Positions 1 through 7,326 of a stretch of DNA of 64,000 bases are shown here, piece after piece (the first letter of the stretch is position 1; every line of letters begins with the position of its first letter). The notes under the pieces were generated by a model that did no database searches, was not told the origin of the DNA, and saw only the letters and a list, made by a program, of their open reading frames with translations. The translations under genes were made by a program, and so were the position numbers. The DNA is from Verrucomicrobiota bacterium (GTDB taxonomy: Bacteria > Verrucomicrobiota > Verrucomicrobiia > Opitutales > Opitutaceae), in NCBI GenBank assembly GCA_023399155.1, contig JAEWQP010000022.1, forward strand, positions 186,001 to 250,000. The letters are read 5' to 3'.

Positions 1-1167
1 CAGCTTGCGGTTGTGCAGCGAGGCCTTCTTGGCGCGCTCGCGCGCCAGGTTGCGGATGCCGGCCAGTTCCTTGCGCTCGCGCTCGCTCTCCTCGATCTTG
101 CGCTTGAGCGCCTCCGCCGCCGTGGGGTTGCGGTGCAGCCAGTTGTCGAGGTGCTGCTGCATGAAGTTGCCGATGAACTGGCGCATCGACGGGCCGTTCG
201 GGCCGATGTCGGCGGAGCCCAGCTTGGTCTTCGTCTGCGATTCAAACACCGGCTCGATCACGCGCACCGCGACCGCGGCGATGATCGACTGGCGGATGTC
301 GCCCGCATCATACTCCTTCTTGTAGAAATTGCGCACCGTCGCGACGAGCGCCTCGCGGAACGCCGCCAGGTGCGTGCCCCCCATCGTCGTGTGCTGGCCG
401 TTGACGAACGAGTAGTACTCCTCGCCGTAGTGCGCGCCGTGCGTCATCGCGACCTCGATGTCGTCGGCTTCGATATGACAAATTGGATACAGGATGTCGC
501 CGGAGAGCTTCTTCTGAAGCAGGTCGCGCAGGCCGTTCTCGGAGCGGAAGGACTTTCCGTTGAACGTGAGGGTGAGCCCGCGGTTGAGAAAGGCGTAGTT
601 CCAGAGCATGTCCTCGATGAACTCGGGACGGAACTTGAAGTCCTTGCCGAAGAGCGCCTCGTCCGGCGTGAACTCGATGATCGTGCCGTTCTTCTCGGGG
701 CTGCCCGCGACCCGGGCGTCCTTCTTCAGCTCGCCCTGGGAGAACTCCACCACCTTCGTCTGCCCCTCGCGCACAGCCTGGGCGCGGTAGGCGAAGGAAA
801 GCGCGTTGACCGCCTTCTGGCCCACGCCGTTGAGACCGACCGCCTTCTTGAACGTCTCGCTGTCGTATTTCGCGCCGGTGTTGATGACCGAGACGCACTC
901 GAGCAGCTTGCCCAGCGGGATGCCGCGCCCGAAGTCGCGCACGCGCACGGTGCGCTCGTTGAGCTCGATGTCGATGCGCTTGCCGAACCCCATCGTGAAC
1001 TCGTCGATCGCGTTATCGATCGTCTCCTTGAGCAGCACATAGATGCCGTCCTCGGCGTGCGTGCCGTTGCCGAGCCGCCCGATGTACATGCCCGGACGCA
1101 GGCGGATATGCTCGGTCGACGAGAGCGTCTTGATGGAAGCTTCGGTGTAGTTGTGCTTTTCGGCCAT
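1..1167 (-). CDS. Type IIA DNA topoisomerase, B subunit (ParE/GyrB-like), 5' part only
   Basis: ATPase subunit of a type IIA topoisomerase (gyrase or topo IV), which drives strand passage by ATP-dependent clamping. The first 389 codons are present and the 3' end lies outside the window. The N-terminal GHKL ATPase is clear: the ATP/Mg-binding helix contains TIDNAIDEF, followed by the GRGIP motif and a glycine lid reading GLNGVGQKAVNALSF. The transducer domain follows, with an SFVNGQHTTMGGTH stretch. The start ATG at 1165-1167 gives MAEKHNYTEASIKTL, normal for the family. The glycine-lid wording resembles the ParE-type subunit of Bacteroidetes/Verrucomicrobia more than GyrB, so topo IV is favoured but not proven. 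A likely A-subunit partner lies at 31182-33329. A perfect 12-bp inverted repeat lies about 75-105 bp upstream. Confidence 0.93.
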   Translation of the reverse strand, partial: MAEKHNYTEASIKTLSSTEHIRLRPGMYIGRLGNGTHAEDGIYVLLKETIDNAIDEFTMGFGKRIDIELNERTVRVRDFGRGIPLGKLLECVSVINTGAKYDSETFKKAVGLNGVGQKAVNALSFAYRAQAVREGQTKVVEFSQGELKKDARVAGSPEKNGTIIEFTPDEALFGKDFKFRPEFIEDMLWNYAFLNRGLTLTFNGKSFRSENGLRDLLQKKLSGDILYPICHIEADDIEVAMTHGAHYGEEYYSFVNGQHTTMGGTHLAAFREALVATVRNFYKKEYDAGDIRQSIIAAVAVRVIEPVFESQTKTKLGSADIGPNGPSMRQFIGNFMQQHLDNWLHRNPTAAEALKRKIEESERERKELAGIRNLARERAKKASLHNRKL

Positions 1168-1240
1168 CGCTGAGGAGAACGGGAGGAGTCGGAGTGAAAA
1201 GTGAAGGTGAGGGCAGCGGTCGATGAAAGCGTGATACAGA

Positions 1241-1274
1241 AACGTTTTCGCGCCGGACGTAACGCGAAAACGTT
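1241..1274. promoter_or_regulatory. 12-bp perfect inverted repeat upstream of the topoisomerase B gene
   Basis: aacgttttcgcg at 1241-1252 is exactly reverse-complementary to cgcgaaaacgtt at 1263-1274, with a 10-nt spacer. No T-run follows on either strand, so a Rho-independent terminator is unlikely. The aaacgtttt core resembles half-sites of LacI-type operators, so a protein-binding site or 5'-UTR hairpin is more likely. It lies in the 273-bp gap between the topoisomerase gene (reading left) and the hypothetical gene at 1441 (reading right), and could serve either. The rest of that gap shows nothing recognisable. Confidence 0.5.
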
Positions 1275-1440
1275 CGGCGGGCGGACCGGCGCCGCGCGCG
1301 GCCGCGAGGTGCGCGCGCTGCCGCATCCGTGGCACCGGTCAAACCTGAGCGAGCCTGCCCGTGGCGGCGACGGCGCCCCCGCCGTTTAGGCTCGCCGATG
1401 CGTACACGCCTGCTAGGCAGGTGCGGTCCCCCCCGACCTC

Positions 1441-2166
1441 ATGTGGCACAGCCCCCGCCAGCATTCTGAAGGCGGCAAGCGTTACACCCTGCGTGAGGCG
1501 GCGGCGCTCCTGGAGCCGTTAGGCTTGATGCTCGACGCGCTGCGGACCAGTCCGCCGCCCGAGGTGGTCACCGAGCCGATCCTGCAGCGCATGGAGACCG
1601 GGGAACTGATTTTCGCGACCTACGAGGTGTTCGACGCACTCTTTGGGGACGCGCCGCACCCGCCGGGCGGCCATCCCGGCTATCAGGAGGCGCTCATTGC
1701 CGAGTTGCTCGACCAATGCTGCGGGTTGGTGGAACTGGAACTCGACGAGCCGCTGGGCGTGGGGCGGTCGCCCGCGCGTCAGTCCGCGTGGCACTCGTAC
1801 CTGGCGCTGTGCGGGCACGAGGAACCCGGGGGCCGGCGGACCTTCCCGTTGATCGAGTACCTGGAACTGGACTACGACGAGCCCTTGGTGCACCTGTCGC
1901 CGCTCCTCACCGCATCGCTCTGGCAGGACATGCTCCTGGGCGAGGCCTCGAGTGTCGTCGGTGAATTCCTCTGGGACTATGACTGGCGCACGGAAACCTT
2001 CCTCGACCGCACGACGGTGGCGCAGGCCTGGATGGTGGCCGAACAGGCCGGCACGGACCTGGACTTGGTCCACCAACTCCCGAAGACGCCGACCGCGGCC
2101 GAGCTGGCCCGCGCCCGCGCCCAGCTTCATCGGTGGGTGGACGGGCATGAGGCCTGCGCGGGGTGA
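1441..2166 (+). CDS. Hypothetical protein, 241 aa
   Basis: Not recognised. The predicted protein is acidic and soluble, with no signal peptide or membrane segment. It has long alternating Leu/Glu/Asp stretches, for example LVELELDEPLGVG and LIEYLELDYDEPLVHLSP, and a Trp-rich middle. Third codon positions are strongly GC-rich as in neighbouring genes, supporting this strand over the overlapping minus-strand frame. It begins with ATG at 1441. It is followed after 96 bp by a TPR gene on the same strand, so the two may be co-transcribed. No function can be assigned. Confidence 0.6.
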   Translation: MWHSPRQHSEGGKRYTLREAAALLEPLGLMLDALRTSPPPEVVTEPILQRMETGELIFATYEVFDALFGDAPHPPGGHPGYQEALIAELLDQCCGLVELELDEPLGVGRSPARQSAWHSYLALCGHEEPGGRRTFPLIEYLELDYDEPLVHLSPLLTASLWQDMLLGEASSVVGEFLWDYDWRTETFLDRTTVAQAWMVAEQAGTDLDLVHQLPKTPTAAELARARAQLHRWVDGHEACAG

Positions 2167-2262
2167 TGGCGTCCCGCCCGTGAAGCCGGTGGGGCCGGGC
2201 CGTCCGCCCGCGGGTTCTGCGATTGCGCTGCCGCCGGAACCTGCCAGACTCCGCGCGTCGGC

Positions 2263-2748
2263 ATGAACCTCCGCTGGCACCTCTCGCATGCGCGCGGGTA
2301 CTTGGACCTCGGGATGCTGACCGAGGCCGAGGCCGAGCTTGCCGCCATTCCGGCCCCGGAAAACGACGCCGCTGAGGTGCACGCCATGCGCGTGGCGATC
2401 CTGCACGAGAAACGCGATTGGCAGGAGCTCCGCCGCATCGCCGCCGCCCTAGTGCAGAGCCAGCCGAACGAGCCGGGCTGGTGGGTGAGCTTCGCGTTCG
2501 CGACACGGCGCACCACCTCGCTTGAGGATGCGCGCGAGATCCTCCTGGCTGCGGAACGCGCCCACCCGCAGGAGGCGATCATCCACTTCAACCTCGGATG
2601 CTACGCCTGTCAGCTGGGCGAACTCGAGGAGGCCCGCCGTCGCGTCTGGCGCTCGATCGAGCTGCGCGGCGAGTTGCGCGAGCTCGCGCATCACGATCCC
2701 GACCTGCAGCCGTTGCGCGACGAGGATCCGATGCTGTTCGCCGGCTGA
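2263..2748 (+). CDS. TPR-repeat protein
   Basis: Small (161 aa) helical-repeat protein, probably cytoplasmic and mediating protein-protein contacts. It shows three tetratricopeptide-like units: around residues 5-35 (ARGYLDLGMLTEAEAELAAI), 40-70 (HAMRVAILHEKRDWQELRRI) and 105-140 (FNLGCYACQLGELEEARRRV). The last has the usual G-x-Y/C-A spacing and an L-x-E-A-R pair. The start METNLRW-type context is not available; the chosen ATG at 2263 gives MNLRWHLSHARGY directly before the first repeat. It lies downstream of the hypothetical gene on the same strand and converges with the esterase gene ending at 2792. Such proteins in this phylum are often annotated only as tetratricopeptide repeat proteins. 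Confidence 0.8.
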   Translation: MNLRWHLSHARGYLDLGMLTEAEAELAAIPAPENDAAEVHAMRVAILHEKRDWQELRRIAAALVQSQPNEPGWWVSFAFATRRTTSLEDAREILLAAERAHPQEAIIHFNLGCYACQLGELEEARRRVWRSIELRGELRELAHHDPDLQPLRDEDPMLFAG

Positions 2749-2791
2749 GCCCTCCGGCGGCACCACGGAGCCGCGCGGGCAGGGACGAGCG

Positions 2792-5149
2792 TCAGAGCCT
2801 GCCCAGAAAACGCGCCACCGCGTCGTCAAGCATGGTGCCGCTGCGCCACTGCAGGGCGGGCGCCGTTTCCGTGAGCTTGGCGAATGTGTCGATCTGCAGC
2901 ATGGGGAGCGCGATACGGTAGCGTCCCGCCGCGTCGATAGCCGCGACGTCGACCTCGGGCTGCAGCCTTCCCCAGGGCGCCTTCGGCGAGGCCGGCGTCG
3001 CGAACTTCGCGGCCGCCGCGAGCAGTTCGGTGCCGCTGAGTTCGACGATGTCGATGCGATGCCCGTAGAAGAACGGCACGATGTCGGCCGCGCGCGTTGT
3101 GCCGACGGCCACCGGAGTCTCGCCCAGGGCCGGGATCTGCCCGGCGACCGCGAAATCGCTGCCGGTCGCACGCCGGGCGCATTCCGCGATCGCGAGGGCG
3201 AAATCCGCATGCGCCGCGTGGGACGCCGGAACCAGCGGCGACTTCTCGCGACCGGGGATCCAGCGCCAGTGCGTGTCGAGGCTGCGGGCAGCCACCAGCG
3301 TGCGGCTGGCCGCTTCCGTGACGATGAGATCGGCGGCGTGGAAGAAGCACGTGTCGCTGATCGGGCCGGTGAGGATGCCGGCCGCCAGCAGGGGCAGCGT
3401 GGCATTCGCCGCGTACCCATCCGGCGAATGCGAGGCCACCCAGAAGATGAGCCGCTCGCGCGACGCGGGGTTGTAGTGGACGAGCCCGGACATCCGACCC
3501 GCGGCCGGGATGCTGAGGCCATCGTTGCAGCGGATGCTTTCCTGCGTGAACTCCACCGGGAGCTGTGCGGCGATGCGCGCGACGACGGCGTTTTCCTCCG
3601 CCGTCCCGATCAGCACGAGGTGGCAGCGCTCCATGTCCGCGCTGCTGACTTCGGTGTCGGCCTTCACGCGCAGCGCACCGAAAAGATTCATGTGGTGCGG
3701 TGTGCGATCGAGATCGGCCGGATCGGTCTCCCCCGTGTCTCCGACCCACGCCGGATTCGGGCTGCGACTGGCCGCCAGTGCCGCCGAGTGCATGGCTGCG
3801 CGCGCGGCATCGCCGCCTCCCGTGCCATAGACGATCAGGAGGGGCGAGCCGTCGTAGAGCTGGACGGCGCCACCCGGCGTGTGCAGCCGGTGGGGGGAGG
3901 GCGGCGTCGACGTCTCGATCACCCAGCCTGCCGGCGTGCTCACCAGGTCGAGCACGGCTGGGAGCGGGGCAGGATGTTCGATGGCGATCGCGTCGCCCAC
4001 GACCACGCGCAGAGCCGCGGAGCGGTCGAATGGCGCATCGTCGAGCCGCAGCTGCAATCGCGCGATGTTGGAGAGCTCGGCGAACAGCGTGTTGTCCCCT
4101 CCCGCGCGAAGCTGGAATCGCGCGGGTTTTGCGGCCGGTCCCCACGCCGTCACCTCCGCCCACCAGGCGCGCCGCGCCGCGCCATCCAGGGCGGTGAAAT
4201 CGATGCGGCGGATCGAGCGCGATTCCGGTCGCACCTGATGGACGGCCCACGCAGCCGAGCGGGCGTTGCCCTCGGCGTAGTTCCACGAGGCATGCCCGTA
4301 ACCGTTCGTGAGATCAAGCGTCGCCTCGCCACCCAGGCGCCGCAGTTCGCGCAGCGGCCCGCGTGCGTGCAGCACGGGTACGACCCAGTCGTCCTCGCTG
4401 TGGATCGCGTAGATCGGGAACGTGAGCAGGTTTTCGATCGGTTCCTGCTGCAGGTAACCGCAGGTGATCTGTCCCGCGGCGAAGCGATGCGGGTAGCGCG
4501 AGCCGAGCTTGAAGGTGGCGCCTCCGCCCATGCTTCCGCCGCCGATCCGGATGCGGGCCGGATCGATGCGCCAGTGCGCCTGCACATAGTCGATCACATG
4601 CAGGACATCCGCTTGGGACAAACCCGTGTACCATCCGCCGCGTGCGCGTCCCAGCACAGCCACCTCGAAGTCGCCTGCCCTGTCGACCATGCCTGCGGAG
4701 TGCTTGAGGTGGTCGCCGGTGTATCCGTGCATGTAGACGTTCAGGCCGGCAGGCCGGCCCGGGTCGTAGTCGGTCGGGATCATGATCTTGAACGGCTGGC
4801 CGGAGTCGTCGGCGGGCGACTCATAGGCCCATTCCTGCACCCCCCGCAGCCGCGAAAGGAGCGCGGGATCCGACTCGAGTCGCGCCAGCCATTGCCCGAG
4901 GCGCTCCACGGCGCCGCGTCCCGCCGGCGAGTCGGCGCCGTCGCGGGCGGCCGTGGCGCGTGCCACCTCGCGCAGGTACCTGATCCAGCCGTGATACGGG
5001 GCGAGATCGACACGGCCGGCCAGGATATCGGCCTGCTGGAGCGTGTGGTCGAGGGAAGGCGACGGATCGCTGGCGGTGGCGGGTGCTTCGGCGGCAAACG
5101 CCGCGGCGGCGGCCAGGGCCGGGATGAGGAGAATTCGCGCAAAGGTCAT
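2792..5149 (-). CDS. Secreted alpha/beta-hydrolase (esterase/depolymerase-like) with long C-terminal region
   Basis: 785-residue exported serine hydrolase. An N-terminal signal peptide (about residues 1-20, Ala-rich) is followed by a linker and an alpha/beta-hydrolase core at about 115-300. Catalytic elements are visible: nucleophile elbow GGGSMGGG with Ser206, an acidic residue in HSEDDWVVP near 253-254, and a histidine in NGYGHASW near 286. The core resembles PHB-depolymerase/prolyl-oligopeptidase-type esterases. The following roughly 480 residues carry a beta-rich region and a segment (VHYNPASRERLIFWVASHS) like those in large verrucomicrobial esterases of unknown substrate. The substrate is not evident; given nearby hemicellulases an acetyl or feruloyl ester is possible but is only inference. 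Single gene, minus strand. Confidence 0.8.
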   Translation of the reverse strand: MTFARILLIPALAAAAAFAAEAPATASDPSPSLDHTLQQADILAGRVDLAPYHGWIRYLREVARATAARDGADSPAGRGAVERLGQWLARLESDPALLSRLRGVQEWAYESPADDSGQPFKIMIPTDYDPGRPAGLNVYMHGYTGDHLKHSAGMVDRAGDFEVAVLGRARGGWYTGLSQADVLHVIDYVQAHWRIDPARIRIGGGSMGGGATFKLGSRYPHRFAAGQITCGYLQQEPIENLLTFPIYAIHSEDDWVVPVLHARGPLRELRRLGGEATLDLTNGYGHASWNYAEGNARSAAWAVHQVRPESRSIRRIDFTALDGAARRAWWAEVTAWGPAAKPARFQLRAGGDNTLFAELSNIARLQLRLDDAPFDRSAALRVVVGDAIAIEHPAPLPAVLDLVSTPAGWVIETSTPPSPHRLHTPGGAVQLYDGSPLLIVYGTGGGDAARAAMHSAALAASRSPNPAWVGDTGETDPADLDRTPHHMNLFGALRVKADTEVSSADMERCHLVLIGTAEENAVVARIAAQLPVEFTQESIRCNDGLSIPAAGRMSGLVHYNPASRERLIFWVASHSPDGYAANATLPLLAAGILTGPISDTCFFHAADLIVTEAASRTLVAARSLDTHWRWIPGREKSPLVPASHAAHADFALAIAECARRATGSDFAVAGQIPALGETPVAVGTTRAADIVPFFYGHRIDIVELSGTELLAAAAKFATPASPKAPWGRLQPEVDVAAIDAAGRYRIALPMLQIDTFAKLTETAPALQWRSGTMLDDAVARFLGRL

Positions 5150-5263
5150 GGCGGTGGGGACCGCGAGATAGTACCCGGAGTGCCCAAGCCACGTCAGGCC
5201 GGATCACCGTCCGCTGTCGAGGCAGTAGCGCACGAACTCACAGGTCAAAGCCGCCCCACTGCC

Positions 5264-6169
5264 TCAGCGTTGAAAATCCTTCGGCAATCCGCCGGCGATG
5301 CGCGGGCGCGTCAGGGCCCCGACCACGCAGCTCGCCACGATAAGCAGCGCTCCGACGAGTTCGACGGGCGAGTAGCGTTCGCCGAAGAGCACCACACCGC
5401 CCAGCGCGATGCCGACGGGGACGAGCATCTGCAGGAGCGAGCCCTCCGCGACCGGCAGCCAGCGATAGCCGGCCGTCATGCAAAGCTGACCGCCACCCGC
5501 GAGCAGTCCGGCGGCGACCAGCAGCACGGCCGCGGTGGCGGTCGGGGTCTGCCAGCCGTGCGCCGTGGGCACGACGGTGAACACGAGTCCCCACGCGCAT
5601 TGCGAACCGAAGATCGTCGCGATCGTCTCCCGCTCGCGGAGTTGGCGTATCACCACCACCACGACAGCTGATCCCAGGGCGGCGACGATCGCCAGGGCGT
5701 CGGCCTGCGAAAACGCCCAGCCGTGCGCGGACATGCCCGTGAGCAGGCCGACGCCGACCAGACCGACCAGCAGCGCCCCGGCCATGCGCGGCTGCAGCGG
5801 CTCGCGCAGGAAGATCGCGGCGAGCAGGGCGCCCCAGAGGATGTAGGTGTTGTTGACGAAGGTCGCCCGGCCCGCGCCCAGCTGCGGGATGGTGAGGTAG
5901 TAGATCGCCACGGCGGCGCCGCCCACCACGCCGCGTGTCACCACGAGCGGCTTTGCGATGAGCGAGCGCAGGTCGACACCGCCGCCGGGCATCAGAGGAA
6001 GGAAGACGAGCCCGAGCCCGATGATGAATCGCACGGTCGCAACCAGCCAGGGGCTCACGGCGAAATGCGTGCCGATCGCCCGCACCAGCAGCACGTTTGC
6101 GATGAAGAAAGCCGAGGAGACGAGCATGAGCGCGCGTCCCCGGCCGGCGTGCGGCGAGACGACATTCAT
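5264..6169 (-). CDS. EamA/DMT-family transporter (second of a pair)
   Basis: 301-residue inner-membrane protein with about ten hydrophobic segments arranged as two EamA repeats, typical of drug/metabolite exporters of the DMT superfamily. The second half shows the usual AGGGQLCMTAGYRWLP and GALLIVASCVVGA elements. Start ATG at 6167-6169 was chosen because it overlaps the stop of the upstream transporter as ATGA, implying translational coupling. The two proteins have different sequences; they could be independent exporters or a paired unit. The substrate cannot be predicted. Confidence 0.88.
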   Translation of the reverse strand: MNVVSPHAGRGRALMLVSSAFFIANVLLVRAIGTHFAVSPWLVATVRFIIGLGLVFLPLMPGGGVDLRSLIAKPLVVTRGVVGGAAVAIYYLTIPQLGAGRATFVNNTYILWGALLAAIFLREPLQPRMAGALLVGLVGVGLLTGMSAHGWAFSQADALAIVAALGSAVVVVVIRQLRERETIATIFGSQCAWGLVFTVVPTAHGWQTPTATAAVLLVAAGLLAGGGQLCMTAGYRWLPVAEGSLLQMLVPVGIALGGVVLFGERYSPVELVGALLIVASCVVGALTRPRIAGGLPKDFQR

Positions 6170-7068
6170 GCCGCGTCGGTGAGGCGCCGCGCCGCCGCGC
6201 GACCTTTCCACATCGTGATAAGGGCCACGCCGCCGAGCAGCAGGGCGGCGGCGGCCAGGATTCGTGGCGTCACGACCTCCCGGCCGAAGGCCCAACCCAC
6301 AAACACGGCGACGGCGGGATTGACGTAGGCGTAGGTGCTCGCCCGGGCGGGCGTGGTGTTCTTGAGAAGGTAGATGTAGGAGCTGAAGGCGATGAGTGAA
6401 CCCGCGATCGTGAGGTAGGCGAACCCCCCGAGCGTCGCCGGGGCGAAAGCGGCCGGTCCCAGGCGCGCGAACTCACCCGTCGCCGCCGACGTGCCGAGGA
6501 GCAGGACCGCACCCACCAGCATCTGCATGGCGGCGGCGAGAAACACGTCGGGCGCCTGCCGTGCGACGCGCCCGAAGACTGACCCTGCGGACCAGCAGAG
6601 CGATGCGAGCACGCAGGCCAGCGTGGAGACCAGGTCCGCGTCGCGCGCCGCTTCGAGCCGCGCCGGCCCGATGAGCAGCGCCATGCCCGCCACGCCGAGG
6701 GCCAGGCCGGCGAAGATCACGCCCGAGGGACGCGAGCCGCCCGGTCGCATCCACTCGAGCAGGACCATGATCACCGGGCCGATCGAGACGAGAAGCGCGG
6801 TCAGCCCCGACGGCACGCGCTGTTGTGCCCAGGCCGTCAATCCGTAGCCGCCGAGGAGCATCAATCCGCCTATCCATCCCGCGGAGACCCAATGCGCGCG
6901 CTCCGGACGGGCCGCGCCCTGCGCACGACGCCACGCGTAGAGCAGGCCCCCTGCGACAACGAACCGCATCGAGGTCATGAAGAGCGGGGGCACGGACTGC
7001 ACGACCTTGCCGAGCGCGAAATACGTCGTCCCCCAGATCAGGTAAACGGCCGCAAATGCCGCCAGCAT
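6166..7068 (-). CDS. EamA/DMT-family transporter (first of a pair, YedA/RhaT-like)
   Basis: Ten-TM permease of about 300 residues. It has the family N-terminal signature VYLIWGTTYFALG, the first-repeat TAWAQQRVPSGLTALL, and a C-terminal repeat ending in NTTPARASTYAYVNPAVAV, typical of YedA-like exporters of metabolites or amino acids. The start is uncertain: ATG at 7068 puts Met just before TM1, while GTG at 7134 would add 22 residues. Neither has a well-spaced ribosome binding site. The reading frame stays open far upstream, but that part is opposite to the hydrolase gene at 7327 and is not coding. The stop overlaps the start of the next DMT gene by 4 nt. The 258 bp between this gene and the divergent hydrolase gene hold no other feature. 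Confidence 0.85.
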   Translation of the reverse strand: MLAAFAAVYLIWGTTYFALGKVVQSVPPLFMTSMRFVVAGGLLYAWRRAQGAARPERAHWVSAGWIGGLMLLGGYGLTAWAQQRVPSGLTALLVSIGPVIMVLLEWMRPGGSRPSGVIFAGLALGVAGMALLIGPARLEAARDADLVSTLACVLASLCWSAGSVFGRVARQAPDVFLAAAMQMLVGAVLLLGTSAATGEFARLGPAAFAPATLGGFAYLTIAGSLIAFSSYIYLLKNTTPARASTYAYVNPAVAVFVGWAFGREVVTPRILAAAALLLGGVALITMWKGRAAARRLTDAA

Positions 7069-7326
7069 GCGTCCGGACGCGAGCGAACCCGCCGCATGCG
7101 GCGCACTGGCGGCGATGGCCCGGTCTGAGTTCACCCTCTCGACAACGTCGCTCCCCGCCCGGTTTTCAAGTGAACACCGCGCACGCGCATGGACATGCGT
7201 CCCTCCGACCCGCCGCCCGGTCGAGCGTGATCGCGCGAGACGCCACGCTTCGGGCGCGCTCGTGTTGGAACGCCGGCGCGCGTGTTTTCCATTGTCGCTG
7301 GGGCGGCGGCGCCTCTGGGTGGTGCC

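Noticed and set aside
1241..1274. The 12-bp inverted repeat as a transcription terminator
   Set aside because: No T-run on either strand and it lies upstream, not downstream, of both neighbouring genes.
2522..5671. A roughly 1,050-codon open frame on the plus strand
   Set aside because: It lies opposite the secreted hydrolase gene (2792-5149), is Arg-rich with low-complexity composition, and has no recognisable domain. High GC content keeps antisense frames open.
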